Below the pieces are notes generated by a model. That model was not told the origin of the DNA, did not search any database, and saw nothing but the letters and a program-made list of their open reading frames with translations. The translations under genes and the position numbers were made by a program. Shown in pieces: positions 43,800-55,994 of a stretch of 64,000 bases of DNA (position 1 is the first letter of the stretch; the number at the start of each line of letters is the position of its first letter). The stretch comes from Candidula unifasciata (Eukaryota; Mollusca; Gastropoda; Stylommatophora; Geomitridae), in NCBI GenBank assembly GCA_905116865.2, contig CAJHNH020006669.1:122501-186500 (forward strand), in the 5' to 3' direction.

Positions 43800-44650
43800 A
43801 TGCTTCATTTTTTTTTCCAAATAGACACACTGATAGCTATAGTAGACGGTCTTGACTTCCTTCTGTATCACATCGATTCAATTTTATGAAATGATAGGTT
43901 CTTTCTTTTTAGCCTACCACAAATGATGTCACGGGCCATCAAATCTTTTAAAGGTTGGTGAGCCCGGGTTTTCTGTGTTTTCTGTGCTCTTTAAAAACTG
44001 TCCTCTTACTACAACTTCCAAATATATTGGAATGTCCCGTGACCTGTTGATTTCCACTGTTTGTGGTCGACTAATAAGAAATAACAAAATATCTTTCTTA
44101 AATTAGACATCACGTACTTATTGTCATAGACATGTATGGTCAGTGAAGATCAGTCGTACCAGGACATCACACTGATCGATAAAAACAAGGTGACGCAAAG
44201 TGCCACCATTCGGATGAGAATAACCCCGACACAAGTTCTAAAAACCCTGTTTAATGGTTATGTTATATTAGGGCCCCTGACGTCAGCCAGGGTGGGGCTA
44301 CAACAAACTGCGTCCCATATTGGGGCTTTCTCAATATTTCACATCTGGTTCAACAATTTTTTGCATGTTTCATGCACAGTTAAAGTGAAAAATTGTCTCT
44401 ACTTTTGAGTTACTTATTTATCAATGTTATAAACTGTTATCAAATGTTACGACTGCTGCAACAAATACACTGAGAATTCGATGCAGTAAAGCAGGTCAAG
44501 TATTGGGATAGCTAGCGCCTCCCCCCCCCCCTTTTTTTTAAACAATAAAAGGCAATTCCAATCAGCACAGAGCAACATTTCATACAAAGTTTATTCATTA
44601 CCTCCTTTTGCAATAAGTTCCAGACGTGGTCACTCACAACAAAACATAAA
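43800..44650. other. Unassigned stretch
   Basis: Nothing recognisable. The 90-codon frame at 44,136-44,408 has no domain. Confidence 0.35.
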
Positions 44651-44654
44651 AGAA

Positions 44655-45010
44655 AATTAGTAATCATGGAACTGAGGTGTCTGAGAAAACCTGTACGAGT
44701 GACAAGAAGCGATAAAATCAGGAATGAGGTCACACGAGATAAAGTCGGCACAAAACCAATTCTAAATTATACACAAAGACAGCAAATCAAATATTTTGCC
44801 CACTTGGAAATGATGTCTTCTGAAGCTATACCATACACGAAAAATACAAAAGAGGAGAGGGACGGGATCAAGAGATAGACCAAGAACAAGATGGGAAGAT
44901 AATAGAGAAACTCTACAGCACCACGAAGGTGCCAGAAGGGCACGAAGCAAGACCTTATATCTCCATTGACACCCTGAATTGTAAAAGAGGACGTAAAGAA
45001 GAAAAACTTT
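44655..45010 (+). pseudogene. LINE 3'-end fragment
   Basis: Frame 'RVTRSDKIRNEVTRDKVGTK' then 'QRQQIKYFAHLEMMSSEAIP' corresponds to 'RRDRVRNDVITRTIG...QRMKWFGHLMRM' of the LINE at 53,276. An AGAAGAAA tail ends near 45,010. Confidence 0.7.
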
Positions 45011-45229
45011 AACTGAAAAATGCAGTTCCTTTTACACATCTGTTTGAAGTATTTAAAAAAAGCTTGAAAAAAAAGCTTGTAAACAATAAGCTATAACGTA
45101 AAGCTATAAATGGAGTTTACAAAGATGCAAGTTTAATCATTTATGTCATATAGGAACAATTATGTTTATCATTTAGTGCATTATTCGCTGTAAGCGTTTT
45201 GACCAAACGCTTACTCTGTAACAAATTCT

Positions 45230-46120
45230 GATTTAAATCATCTCAGTTTTCTACATTTCAGTCTTAGTTACAAGTTAGCTTCCTCATTACTCAATTTAAC
45301 ATTAGTTTTGTCTTGTTTTTTTATTTGACTTGTCTCCTCAACCAATTCGCCGCGTCCGTGGCTAAGGCGTTCCGAGTCCGACTCGTAAGCCAGCATACCG
45401 CGATCGAAACCCACTGCAGGCTGCGTAGATTTTTGTCGTGGTATGGGACGTCGCAGGTCGACTCAGCCTAAAATGGGTACCAGGATGGGCTGTCCTGGGA
45501 AAGTAAAGACAGCCGGCGTAATGCTGAACACATTACCCACAGAGTGCTGGATGGTCTGTAAAAATATGGGACGCTCTGCCCATATGCCCGATGCGCCGAG
45601 AGACGTAAAAAGGGAACTTTACTTTTTTTTTTTTTTTTACATAACCAATTCAACTTGTTGTCAAATAGCGCTCACTCCCTTCCCTTTTCTTTTCCTTTCC
45701 TCATTAAACTTTACTTTATGAAAAATTATGTTTATGTTTTCGTGCATTAATTATTGCATGCGTTTTAAACAGAAGTTTACATTATATAAAATTGTGCTTT
45801 AATACCTTTTTAATTTTTTATATTTTAGTTATAATTGCGAGTTTTGTTTCTCACTGCTCAATTTTAAATTTGTTTTAGCCTTGTTTTATTTGTCTCGTTT
45901 CCCAGACTATTTCAACTTGTTGTTAAATACCCAAACCATTAGACCGAATGTAATGTTGGGTTTCAAACACAATTTTACATTATAACAAATGTTTTAATAT
46001 TTTTTAAATTATCCATATTTAAATCCTAATTACATGTTATATTTTTTATTACTCAATTTAAAAATTATGTTTGTCTTTTTGTGTGTATCTTATCTGGTCG
46101 ACCAATTTAATTCGTTCTCA
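45230..46120. repeat. Degenerate tandem repeat of about 200 bp, split by a SINE
   Basis: At least three diverged units carry 'tagtta.aa.t.agtt' , 'ctca.tactcaattta.a', 'tttgtctt.tttt' and 'accaatt.aa.tt.gtt'. The first and second are separated by the SINE at 45,349-45,642. Confidence 0.5.
45349..45642 (+). mobile_element. Full-length SINE, shared-body superfamily (copy 4) with target duplication
   Basis: tRNA head with A-box 'cgtggctaaggcgttccg' and B-box 'gcgatcgaaaccc'. Body: 'gtcgactcagcctaaaatgg', 'gccggcgtaatgctgaacac' and 'attaccca'. 3' end: 'acgtaaaaagggaactttac' with a T-rich tail. The 9-bp direct repeat aaccaattc at 45,340-45,348 and 45,643-45,651 marks the insertion. Confidence 0.88.
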
Positions 46121-46439
46121 ATTACTCCGCAAATCAGTCAACGTCTCCCCCAACCCCGTCAGGCATGGTTGAAAACTCAAGAGCCAAAACGAATTAATAC
46201 CTACTCATCCCCCATTTATTTGCTCTTTCTCCCCAACCATAGGTCAGAATTCAAGGGCCAATACAATCTCATACCCTCCACACCCCCTCCCCCCTATTTT
46301 TACCCTCTCAAGAATGGATGTTGTCTCATGGACCAATACGAATTCTTACCCCCCCCCCCCCCCCCTCTCCCTCTCCTTTTCCCCCCTCAAGCATGGTTGA
46401 GAACTCACGGACAAAACGAATTAATAGAAAAACGATATC

Positions 46440-46650
46440 CACCACCATTTTCTAAAACTAGGAAAGAAAGGAGGGACAGGGGCCGACAAACACGAAGATG
46501 GGCAAAAGATAGGTGACTCCTTGAGTATGAAAGTAAAGATGTGGGAGAGCCTGCGAGAGACTGAGTTTCTTTCAGGCAGACCGTGATGAGAGCGACGTTC
46601 TGAAAAGGACTTGCTACATGATGATGATGAGAACGTGCGGAAACCATTTC
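46440..46650 (+). pseudogene. Probable LINE 3'-end fragment
   Basis: 'RKERRDRGRQTRRWAKDR' resembles the 'GRPRRRW' end of LINE RT proteins. 'ttctttcaggcagaccgtga' and an (ATG)n tail at 46,618 follow. Confidence 0.4.
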
Positions 46651-46912
46651 GCTAAGTATAAATAATAAAAATGAGTTGGTTCTTTAATACGTAAACTTTA
46701 TTTATCTTAACTAGTTGAATAAACCGACTCATATGTCTTGTTTACATTTTTAAGTTAGCTATTCGTGTTTTATTTTACCAGCTGAATTGATCAACGCATC
46801 TATCATATTTAACTAGTCAGACATTCTAAATGTCTCATTTTTTTTTTTTTTTACTAGTTAGGAAATCATCTCATGTTTTCTATGTAGAGAGTTTAGTTTT
46901 CTTTACTTAGGT

Positions 46913-47206
46913 TACTTGTTGGGTAAACCATTTCTGGATGGGCTCTGGGGCCCTTTTTGGGGGTAGAGGGGAAGAATAGTACCACTGCCGTCCCCACCCC
47001 CTTTTATTTTACTTGTTGGGTAAACCATTTCTGGATGGGCTCTGGGGCCCTTTATTGGGGGTAGAGGGGAAGAATAGTACCACTGCCGTCCCCACCCCCT
47101 TTTATTTTACTTGTTGGGTAAACCATCCCTGGGTGGGCTCTGGGGCCCTTTATTGGGGGTAGAGGGGGAAGAATAGTACCACTGACGCCCCCCCCCCCTT
47201 TTTATT
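46913..47206. repeat. 98-bp tandem repeat, three units
   Basis: Units start acttgttgggtaaacc at 46,913, 47,011 and 47,109. All contain 'gatgggctctggggccc' or a close variant and 'gaagaatagtaccactg'. The first two are almost identical. Confidence 0.95.
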
Positions 47207-47214
47207 TTAACCCA

Positions 47215-47800
47215 CCCCTTCTCCCAACAAGCGTGAAATAAAAGGCGACTAACTAGGGGTGTTTCCTTTGAAGTCAGATTGCATCCTACCTTACAGATAA
47301 GAACCTAACGGTCTGTACGTAAATAAGCTAGATTATGCTTGCAGACTCATATTCTTGAACAAGTTCAAATTCCAGAAATGGACGAACAACCAGGATTTTC
47401 TTCTCGAGTTTACATTGGGTGAAAGATAAGAAAAAACAATGAGTAAGTCAAATTACAGGTCTTGTTAATTAATTAAGTAAGCCACCTCAAGTGTGTTATA
47501 TTTTTTTTTAATTATTCAATAAACTAAGTCAACTCTTGGAGCAGGGGTTGCCCTTTCGTTAGATGCTAACATCCTTGATGGCTAACCAGGTCAACCAATG
47601 CCGCAGAAGTCAGATGTTATTGGCCGAACGGTGCAGATAGCCCAGTCATGCTGTAAACGGACACAACGCAGTCTTTGGATGAATGCAGAAACAGTCTAAG
47701 AAACTAACTTGCTTGCCTATCGGACTTCGGTTTACATCTTCATACCTGTGAATCGACAGTGGGCAGTAGGAAATGGTGTGAAAAATTAAAAGGTTGGCAA
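47215..47800. other. Unassigned stretch
   Basis: I see no gene or repeat family. Confidence 0.35.
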
Positions 47801-47804
47801 TCTA

Positions 47805-48281
47805 GAGGTAGACAGTGTTACAAGTCAAAAAAAAAAAAAACAACATCAAGAGACAAACTGAGGTAGACAGTGTTACAAGTGGAAAGATAACATCGAGAGA
47901 CAAACAGAGGTAGACAGTGTTAAAAGCGGAAAGATAACACCAAGAGACAAACAGAGGTAGACAGTGTTAAAAGCGGATAGATAACATCAAGAGACAAACA
48001 GAGGTAGACAGTGTTAAAAGCGGATAGATAACATCAAGAGACAAACAGAGGTAGACAGTGTAAAAACGGATAGATAACATCAAGAGACAAACAGAGGTAG
48101 ACAGTGTTAAAAGCGGATAGATAACATCAAGAGACAAACAGAGGTAGACAGTGTTAAAAGCGGTTAGATAACATCAAGAGACAAACAGAGGTAGACAGTG
48201 TTAAAAGCGGATAGATAACATCAAGAGACAAACAGAGGTAGACAGTGTTAACAGCGGATAGATAACATCAAGAGACAAACA
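47805..48281. repeat. 47-bp minisatellite, about ten units
   Basis: Each unit starts gaggtagacagtgtta and ends 'acatcaagagacaaaca'. The first unit has an A-run insertion; later units differ by one to three bases. Confidence 0.95.
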
Positions 48282-48359
48282 ACAATCGGAGAAAGTGGAG
48301 GCGACAGATAAATAATGGTGGAGATCTATTACAACCATCATCAAACGTGAACAAGTAAA

Positions 48360-48510
48360 AGTTTGATGTCGAGAGGGTCGACTTCATTGCACCAGGTTTC
48401 ATCCGATATGGTTTAGTCTCTCTTCTTAGAACAACTAGCCGCCTGCCGAAAGCATTGCAAAGAGTACTAACTCTGTAGCTCAGGTGACGGTCTTCAGGAA
48501 TCTTTGTAAA
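48360..48510 (-). mobile_element. SINE family D fragment (copy 2)
   Basis: The reverse complement matches the body of 43,655-43,790: 'cacctgagctacagagtta', 'ggcggctagttgttct', 'gagagactaaaccatatcgg'. The tRNA head is missing. Confidence 0.65.
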
Positions 48511-48519
48511 AAATAGCAT

Positions 48520-49492
48520 TCGTAAACTGAAAGAACATGTAGATCACACGTTTTAGATTTCAATAGTGAATGACCATTTGCGCATTCTGGTTTGGCACAT
48601 TCGACAGCTGCCTTATGGATTTTTTGCTTTGCTTGTTCAAGCTTCAAGATTTTCCGGGACTGACACATTTTAAATAGCTTTCAAATGGGACAGTGAAAGA
48701 CCTGATGTGTGATTTCCACTGGCACAAGAATGGTCAGTAATGGGGCGACCCGTCATCAGCACTGTTGTTGGAACCTTGTCTTACAAACTGTCCACTCACT
48801 ACTAAAACAATAATGGTTTCTCTACTCCCCTTCCTCCCCCCTCCCCAATCCTTTTTAAAAAAAATCCCTAGTCCCTTTGTTCTCACAATAACTTCGCTTG
48901 TTAATTTGTTTTTAAGCCTTGTTCCATTTCTCCGACAGTAATTGTTTAAGAATCAGACAATGATAGATCAGCAGTGATCGCGCTGAAGTATGAGAGAGAG
49001 GGCCGGATGGAAAGTGCCATAGTGTCTGCAGACAGAAGGCGCATCCGTAGCCAACAACGAATTTGGATCGCTCGGAATTGAGAATATAAACATCGTCACC
49101 GTAGTGTGTTCAGACTGTCGGTGTTAAAAAGAGAGAGAGAGAGAGATAACTTGTTTATGTGATGGGTAAGTAGTAATAGACATCGTTGATTAGGACTGTT
49201 TTAGTGTATTAGCAGTTAGAGTCGGCGCTGCAAAGAAATATTTGGGCTGGGGTTGGGGGCGCTCAGAGGCTTTTTGTAAATTGACTGACTGGCACCTTTC
49301 TGTCATTACAGATGATAGTTTTATATTACGCTATGAGAAGGCATGGGACAAACAGCCCATGGCGATGGTGAGTGGGACTAGCTAGACCCGCCACCGATGA
49401 GGTTCCTCCTCTCAGTAGCACAAAGTCTATGCTGTATTGTAGAGATCATATGCTGATCATGATCTCTCGCTAAACCTGCCTTGTTTTACCCC

Positions 49493-49523
<31 letters not shown>

Positions 49524-49755
49524 AAAAAAAGGTAACACTAGTGAGTTTGGAACAAAGCAGGCTGCAGAAACTGCCGAATCAGAAGGGCGAACTGCTCTAA
49601 CTGTCTGCCTGTCGAAGCTTCCCTCCTGGACCATCTACCAGTCAAGGCTAAGGACCTGGTCTGTCCTGCCATAACATAACGTTTTCAGGCTGCATTTCCT
49701 GTTCGTATACTAAGGCTAGTTTCCTCCCCAATGCTCTCCTTCGCCTTATGTGTGT
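48520..49755. other. Unassigned stretch with homopolymers
   Basis: Short (GA)n at 49,130-49,147 and a poly-C/poly-A run at about 49,489-49,531. No gene seen. Confidence 0.4.
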
Positions 49756-49759
49756 AGTA

Positions 49760-50035
49760 AAGTAGAAGGGAACCCTTTCCACACCTTTAGGCTTATGGAC
49801 ATATTTACAGACTTATATTTTATAGACTGCTCAGTACTTGGTGTGTGATGTGGTCAACATCCTGCCAACCGCCTTTACTTTCAAGGAACGGGCGTGGTAC
49901 CTACTCAAGTGGTTCCAACAAAAAGCTAAGATTATTTTTGAAAAACGTCTGGCTACATCAGGTCCCGAACCTACGACCTACCGATCCACAAGCGAGCGTC
50001 AAGCCACTGTACCATGGCCAGTGGCCTTGTGGTTA
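49760..50035 (-). mobile_element. tRNA-headed SINE, shared-body superfamily (copy 5)
   Basis: Minus strand: head 'gtacagtggcttgacgctcg', B-box 'gtaggttcgggacc'. Body: 'gtaggtaccacg', 'gtaaaggcggttggcag' and 'gttgaccacatcacaca'. 3' end: 'gcctaaaggtgtggaaaggg'. Its 3' end matches copy 2 (9,480-9,720). Confidence 0.82.
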
Positions 50036-50091
50036 TTTAATATGGCAGATTGTTCTTGTTTAAGTGCAAACTAATAATATATGACAGCTCT

Positions 50092-50300
50092 GTGGCTTAG
50101 AGGTTAGCGATTCTGGTTAACAATTATATGACCCTCGTGTACTAGGGTTCGATCCATGCGGTGGCCGGTTTAAAAAATATTGTTCTGGTGGTTTTCGGAC
50201 AATGGTCCGAGAGTTGCACTGTGGAAGAGATTGGGTCCCCGCCGTGTAATATTCTCAAAGACAATAGTTAGTACAATGTAGCCAAACTTCATTGTGGAGA
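50092..50300 (+). mobile_element. tRNA-headed SINE (family E)
   Basis: A-box 'tgtggcttagaggttagcg' and B-box 'gggttcgatcc' (50,143-50,153), then a body with 'ggttttcggacaatggtccg', a perfect small hairpin. No second copy is seen in the window. Confidence 0.6.
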
Positions 50301-50639
50301 CGGTACAATAATTTCTTATTCAATAATGTAGGTAGTGATAGGCTTCATTAATACACGCTAAATGGCATTATTCATCGTTCATTTTTGAGATCATCTTCAT
50401 TGCATATCGGACTTGACCGTATGTGCTCCGATCTCCATCTGAGTAACGTCTCTAAGTGTTTTTATGCTAACAACTTCCATTATATTCTTGTTGATGTTAC
50501 GAGTGGCTTGCCTATGGTTTTCCATTCTCCAGTTGAACCGAATGCTGAACTGAGCAGAATTATTACTTTTTAATATGTGTAGTAGGTAATAACTACATGA
50601 GCACAATTACAAGAGATGAAGCCTTGTTACAGGTTTTCT

Positions 50640-53098
50640 TTACAGAGTCTTACGACGATTCTTTGGACTTCAAAAATGCAAACAGCGGGTAATGGAGAGT
50701 TAGGAGCAACAATGCAGTTCATAATCTGTTTAAATCACCATTGATCACTGGCATCATGAAAGCTAATAGGCTAAAATGGTTCGGGCATATTGAGATAATG
50801 TCAGATGACAGAGAAGTAAAAACTGTATATAAAAGAGACATGAATAGGCGTTGACCACAAGGCAGATCAAGAAGACGATGGAGAGATAATGTCCAGACAG
50901 ACCTGCAAACACTTGATGTCACTGTGGCGGGTAAATTCGCTTTAAACTAGCGACTGCACTATGTGCAATTTACAGAGGGAATTACAAACAGTGAAACATC
51001 ATACAGTCTTATATTACCCCCAGCCTTGCTGGTTAAATGAGAGGATTCGGGGTTTGCTCACATCTGATTCCCTACTGTTAATAAATTGTATATTTAAATG
51101 TATTAAAGTTCACTGACACAAATAATTACAGTTAAAATAACTCCATAACACTGGAAGGAACATTAAAACTATAACATTTATTAGGCAAATTCTAGCTATT
51201 AATTGGACTGTCTGTGGAAATAAAATTGTTCCCTGTTGGATGGGGATAGAAAAATATGCCCACTTAGCTGTAGCTCAGGTTTCTTTGGTCAGCTTCTAGC
51301 TGAGCCTCGGAGACACATCAGGCAGGCCGAATCTTGCAGTCCAGTCCAGACAATCATGGATCTGCAGCTACGCTGTGATTTACTTCTGGAACTCCCACCT
51401 GGAACTACCATATGGAACTACCATCTTTAACTAGAACAATAGAACAGTCCATATACAAACAGTCTAGAAAGTTCTCACTGGAGACAACAGTACCTCCAGT
51501 CCTTAAACTGTTACACTACACACACATATTGAGTAGGATAGTAACAGGTGTTCACATTCTACTGGTATAGAATGGGAATGTATACAGAACATCAGTTTCA
51601 TGAATACTTTCAAGCACAAGAGTCACACAATAAAAAAGGACATTCGTCATTGTGAATTATTCTGATGTCTTTAAGTACAAGATTCACACAATGAGAAAGG
51701 ACATTCATCAGTGTGAATTATTCTGATGTCTTTACACTAGTGTTCCTTTAAGGGGTTAACATTCTTACACACACAGTCACATTTCACAATAGGCTGTCAT
51801 TTCAACCACATGGGTTCATATCACAAAGAATGAGAATCAGGGAGTGGGTCGGAAACTCATAACAGGTGCTTTACATAGTTTGAAAACAAATGGGATTGAC
51901 ACATCTCCATCAATATAACTGGGATAGATGTCATTATACAATCATAGATGACAATGGGCTTTCCATCTGTCACAGTATTAACATAAAATATACAACACTC
52001 ACTCCAGTTTAAATCTAAATTCACATATGTGCTAAATCTTTATTCCGTAGAGTTTAGAAGTTGTGAGGGGTGAAATACCACCTGCTGTGGTACTGAAATA
52101 AATTCCTCTTAATGGGGAAATATATATACCACAATAATAATTACAAGCATGGGCCATACATCTCTCTTCTTCTTCTCCGACAGTGTGAATATTAAATTTA
52201 GCCCCCCCCCCCCCCACCTGTGTTATTCACTTTTCAAGCTCTTAAATCAGTCTCACAATTATCTGGACTAAATCTAAATTAAAGCAAGACAGTGATTTAA
52301 CAAGACAATATCACCATGAGGTAAAATCAACTTAGTAAGGATTAGGTATAATGAATATACACTTCATTCCTTTTTTAATTGTCTCATCATGCTGGAAACC
52401 GGACCCGGCCGAGATTTCACATGAGGACATACATTCTCACTTAATTAATATAATTATAATAATTAAAAATACCAATGCACGTTTCTAGTATCAAATAAAC
52501 ATTATTTCAGTCATTAAATAGATCAAATGTTTGCATACATGTACATACTAGATCATAAACGTGGTTAGTAAGGATAAGGGAATTCACAAGGATTCTGAGC
52601 CATGTGGGCATCACATTTCAGAGTTCAGCAGATACAATTAATTCAGAGGAATAGTAGCAATAGATCAAAGTAAACTAATTCGATTAACTCACCCCTGGTA
52701 GGGAATTCAAACACACAATGGTGACTGCAGTGGGTTTGAGTCATAAGCAGACAGAGAACCTTCTCGCTTACCAAGTGTTATGTTTGAAAATGAACGTAGG
52801 AAGTCCTAAAAAGGGGGAAGTGACTCTTCAGTTACTCCTTGCACTACTCTTCGCCTTTTATCTTCCTAATTAATTAGGTATTATTAATGCTAATAAAAAG
52901 CAATAAAGAAATGTTACAAATTTGATAATAATATCACTTAAACAAAGCAATTTTTTAAAAGAGAGGAAACAGCTGTCCGGACCAGCTCGTCACAGTCACC
53001 AACTGGAAAGAGAAGGCCAACGAGAGAGATGAGTGGAGGCGGGTGATATCTGCAGCAATGAACCTCAAAGGCTCGGAATGCTAAGGAAGAAGAAAAAG
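50640..53098 (+). pseudogene. LINE 3'-end fragment split by a solo LTR
   Basis: Left part (to 50,922): 'RVLRRFFGLQ', 'KANRLKWFGHIEIMSDD', 'GRSRRRWRDNVQTDLQTLDV'. Right part (from 52,995): 'TNWKEKANERDEWRRVISAA' and 'MNLKGSEC', then a GAAGAAAAAG tail. Removing the LTR and one copy of GTCAC rejoins the frame across Asp-Val-Thr-Asn-Trp. It is an old 5'-truncated LINE. Confidence 0.8.
50923..52994. mobile_element. Solo LTR, 2.07 kb, with 5-bp target duplication
   Basis: Begins tgtggcgggtaaattcgc and ends ctcgtcaca (TGT...ACA), flanked by GTCAC at 50,918-50,922 and 52,995-52,999. AATAAA-type signals at about 52,893-52,907 lie roughly 90 bp before the end, as expected for an R-U5 layout on the plus strand. 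No internal coding region or second LTR is present, so it is a recombined solo LTR. A 62-bp tandem pair (about 51,595-51,720) lies inside. The orientation is inferred from the poly(A) signals only. Confidence 0.8.
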
Positions 53099-53159
53099 TA
53101 ATAACTAATTTGATTTTTGCTTGGTGAATAGCAAATTATAACACCAACAGATGTCGATA

Positions 53160-53990
53160 AACAGGAGGACTTCAATGAGCTGCTTTTTGCCGACGATCAA
53201 TGCATATTTCACAGTGATAGTAAACAACTGCAAGACCACATAAAAATACTACACGACAGTTGCCTCAAGAATCATATGAAGATCAATACTGAAAAGACAG
53301 AAGTCATGAGCATAAGTAGAGAGCAACAGACCATCGACATAAAGATTCTAGATCACAGCCTAAAACAAGTGCAAGAATTTAAATACTTGGGAAGTATCTT
53401 TACATTCAATGGTAAAATAGACAGAGAGATCGAAGCAAGAATCCAACAAGCCAACAATGTCGCATACCAGCTTGCCCCAATTTTAAAACACCCTGCTGTC
53501 CCAGCTGAGATAAAAAGACAAATTATAAATACAATCTTTATACCGACATTAGGTTATCAATGTCAGACTTGGACATTAACAAAAGAACACGAGAGAAGAC
53601 TAACCACCTGTGAAATAAGATCTTTGAGAATGGCTGCGAATAAAACCAGAAGAGATCGAGTGAGAAACGATGTGATTACAAGAACTATTGGAACCATACC
53701 CATCGTTAAATTTATTGAGAAGCAAAGAATGAAATGGTTTGGTCACCTAATGAGAATGGAACCAACGATGCCAGCATCAAGAGCATACAACATGAAAATC
53801 GAAACACCAAGAGGCAGGGGAAGACCAAGAAGAAGATGGATTGAAGGAGTCACTGACAACTTGAGACTTCATAACATCACGGCATATGAAGCGACTGAGC
53901 GTGCCCTGGCTCGGTTGCCGATCGTCTGATAGACTGCGACGCCTAGCGGCACAAGCAGATTTTGACAAAAGAAGAAGAAGAATAGCAAAT
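53160..53990 (+). pseudogene. 5'-truncated LINE with an intact RT C-terminal frame
   Basis: The frame is open from about 53,169 ('FNELLFADDQCIFHSDSKQL') to the stop at 53,929, about 250 codons. It includes 'EFKYLGSIFTFNGKIDREIE', 'IPTLGYQCQTWTLTKEHERR', 'RQRMKWFGHLMRM'-type and 'PRGRGRPRRRWIEGVTDNLR' motifs. The catalytic FADD box is its first motif; everything upstream is missing. The 3' tail is (AAG)n near 53,975. This is the best preserved member of the family seen at 4.5, 30.2, 40.5 and 44.7 kb. Confidence 0.85.
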
Positions 53991-53999
53991 TAATAAACT

Positions 54000-54320
54000 G
54001 ATATGTTAGATTTTTCTACATATTTTTTTTTTTTTTTTTAGGGTCATACTGATATGTAAAGACACAAATGGAATCTATAAGCGAATACTCAGGAAGATAA
54101 ACTGGTAAATGGTAGAGTGAAAGAGGTTGGGAAATTGGGGTGGTAGGGCGATAGGAGAAGTCAGAATTCTTCATAAACTACTGTTTTTAAAAAGGGGGGT
54201 GGGGGTGTGGATAATAGGCTCTCAACCAGCTCACTTCAAGTCGTTCTATTCTTTGCTATCAAGTGAGCTCACATCAAAATGTCCCATCTTTTTAATCTTT
54301 ACTCTCTAGCTCGCTTGGCG
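54000..54320. other. Unassigned stretch
   Basis: A poly-T run (54,022-54,040) and G-rich sequence; no gene seen. Confidence 0.35.
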
Positions 54321-54324
54321 TGGA

Positions 54325-54435
54325 GTTGATCGAATCATCCATCGAGTGCCGATTGGAGGGTAAAATATCTGTCGAGCCCTATATGCCCAGTACTCCTGGC
54401 GATGCCGAAAAGAGACCTTTACTTTTTTTTTTAAA
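54325..54435 (+). mobile_element. Truncated SINE, shared-body superfamily (copy 6)
   Basis: Retains only the 3' part: 'catcgagtgccgattggagg', 'ctatatgcccag' and 'gatgccgaaaagagaccttt' plus a T-rich tail. Confidence 0.7.
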
Positions 54436-54439
54436 ACTC

Positions 54440-55135
54440 TACAAGCTTTTTGCATTGTGTGATTTTTGTCTGCTTTTATTTCTATTCCCCCGTGAGTTCC
54501 AGTGCAGAGACATTCTAGTTTTTTTTAGCGTGTTTACGATTCAGCATAGGCATCTGTTCCTCACCTATTGACACATCATAATTTGCTTTGTTTTCTATGA
54601 GAACTCTACATTAATTATTCTCTCGAACCATTTAATTATCTCTGTTCTGGAAGGTACCAATTATTGACTATTTGTAGTTGATTAGGAGAAACATTTCCAT
54701 GGTTGGCTGGGGTTTGAGACTAGTGTTTTTTTGTTTTTTTTTAGAATGGGTTAGTCAACCTCAACCCTAGTAGATAAGGAAACAAATACAATGGAGGCGC
54801 CTTCTCCCACGCATGGCAGCCAATTAATTTGCCTAGTTTAAGGCACTTTCTTATGTATCATATTATTGTACACTGCTGCTCCAAAGCTGTGCACTGTGAT
54901 GGTAATAAGATTTATTTAAAGCGTGTAAAGCAGAGAAGTGGCAAATAGTGAAATATTTGCCGACTACGAATGAAAGAATGGATCAAGAATTGACGTCATT
55001 GCACTCGGGACATTCCCATACGTGCTCCGTTCCCTTCTTCAGTAACTGACTAATAGTTGACAAGCTAATAGTACAGTTGCAACCTGATTAAAGGTCCGTG
55101 TCTGTTTCCCCTTCAATGCTGAATATCTTGCAGAG
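54440..55135. other. Unassigned stretch
   Basis: No recognisable element. Confidence 0.35.
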
Positions 55136-55139
55136 CCTC

Positions 55140-55570
55140 TACACACAAACACGCACACACACACACACACATACAAACACACACGAACACGTACATGCAC
55201 ACACACACAAACACAAGAACGCACGCACGCACGTGAATGTGTTTGTCTGCTTATTTTGTGTCAGTGTGTATTGTGTCTGCGTGTGTACAAGAATTTTGTT
55301 TCAACGTGTTACCGATTGCATCTATTTTTTTATATGCGTTTTGTGCCTCTGTGTGTGTTTTGTAATTTGTGTATGTTTTGTTTTTTGTGATTGTATGTAT
55401 ACCAGTTTATGGTGTCTGTATGTCGTCAGTATGTTCGCCAGTGTGTGTAAGGGTAAATATGTGTGGGTGTGTGCTTGTGTCTGTACGTTTACCTTACATG
55501 TATGTGTGTGTGGGTGTGTGTATGTGTGCTTGTATCTGTACGTTTACCTCACATGTGTGTGTGTGTGCCT
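55140..55570. repeat. CA-rich tract followed by a TG-rich tract
   Basis: CA-rich 55,140-55,235 and TG-rich 55,260-55,570 on the same strand, so the two arms are partly complementary and could form an imperfect hairpin. Open frames across it are artefacts. Confidence 0.9.
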
Positions 55571-55689
55571 GCGCTAAGTGTGTTTTCTTGCATGTATTTT
55601 GGAAGTCATGCTTTTGTATTTCTTACTTTACATTCATACATTGAATTGTGATATATGAACGTTCCTAGATAAAAAGCAATTGTCGTTTG

Positions 55690-55775
55690 GAGGATAAGTG
55701 CTTGGAAGGCCGCTTATAAGACAGGCCTGCGTGCCCAGTTTCAACCTTTTAGAAATAAAGTGTGCAATTTCATTC
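55690..55775 (+). mobile_element. CR1-like LINE 3' tail, severely 5'-truncated
   Basis: 'acaggcctgcgtgcccagtt.caacctttt.gaaataaag' matches the end of the LINE at 27,918-27,960, then ends 'catTCGTTC'. It is a separate insertion of only the 3' UTR. Confidence 0.65.
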
Positions 55776-55994
55776 GTTCCTTCTGATGACGTAACCAGAG
55801 AAAGTAAATTGTCTTTTTCTGGTGTAGGCAATCAGTTCCGCTGTGTTAACCGCTTATATTTGAATTGCTACTATAATGACTTCTGTCCAAAGGTTGCATT
55901 TTTTCAGACAAACGATTCGATCCGGTCAGATACGAATGAAATAGCACAGACACTACTGAAAAAAGTATCTAGCGCTGAAAGAGTTAAAGGATAG

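Noticed and set aside
47805..48281. Relationship between the two 47-bp minisatellites
   Set aside because: Unit length matches that at 20,747 but the sequences are unrelated.
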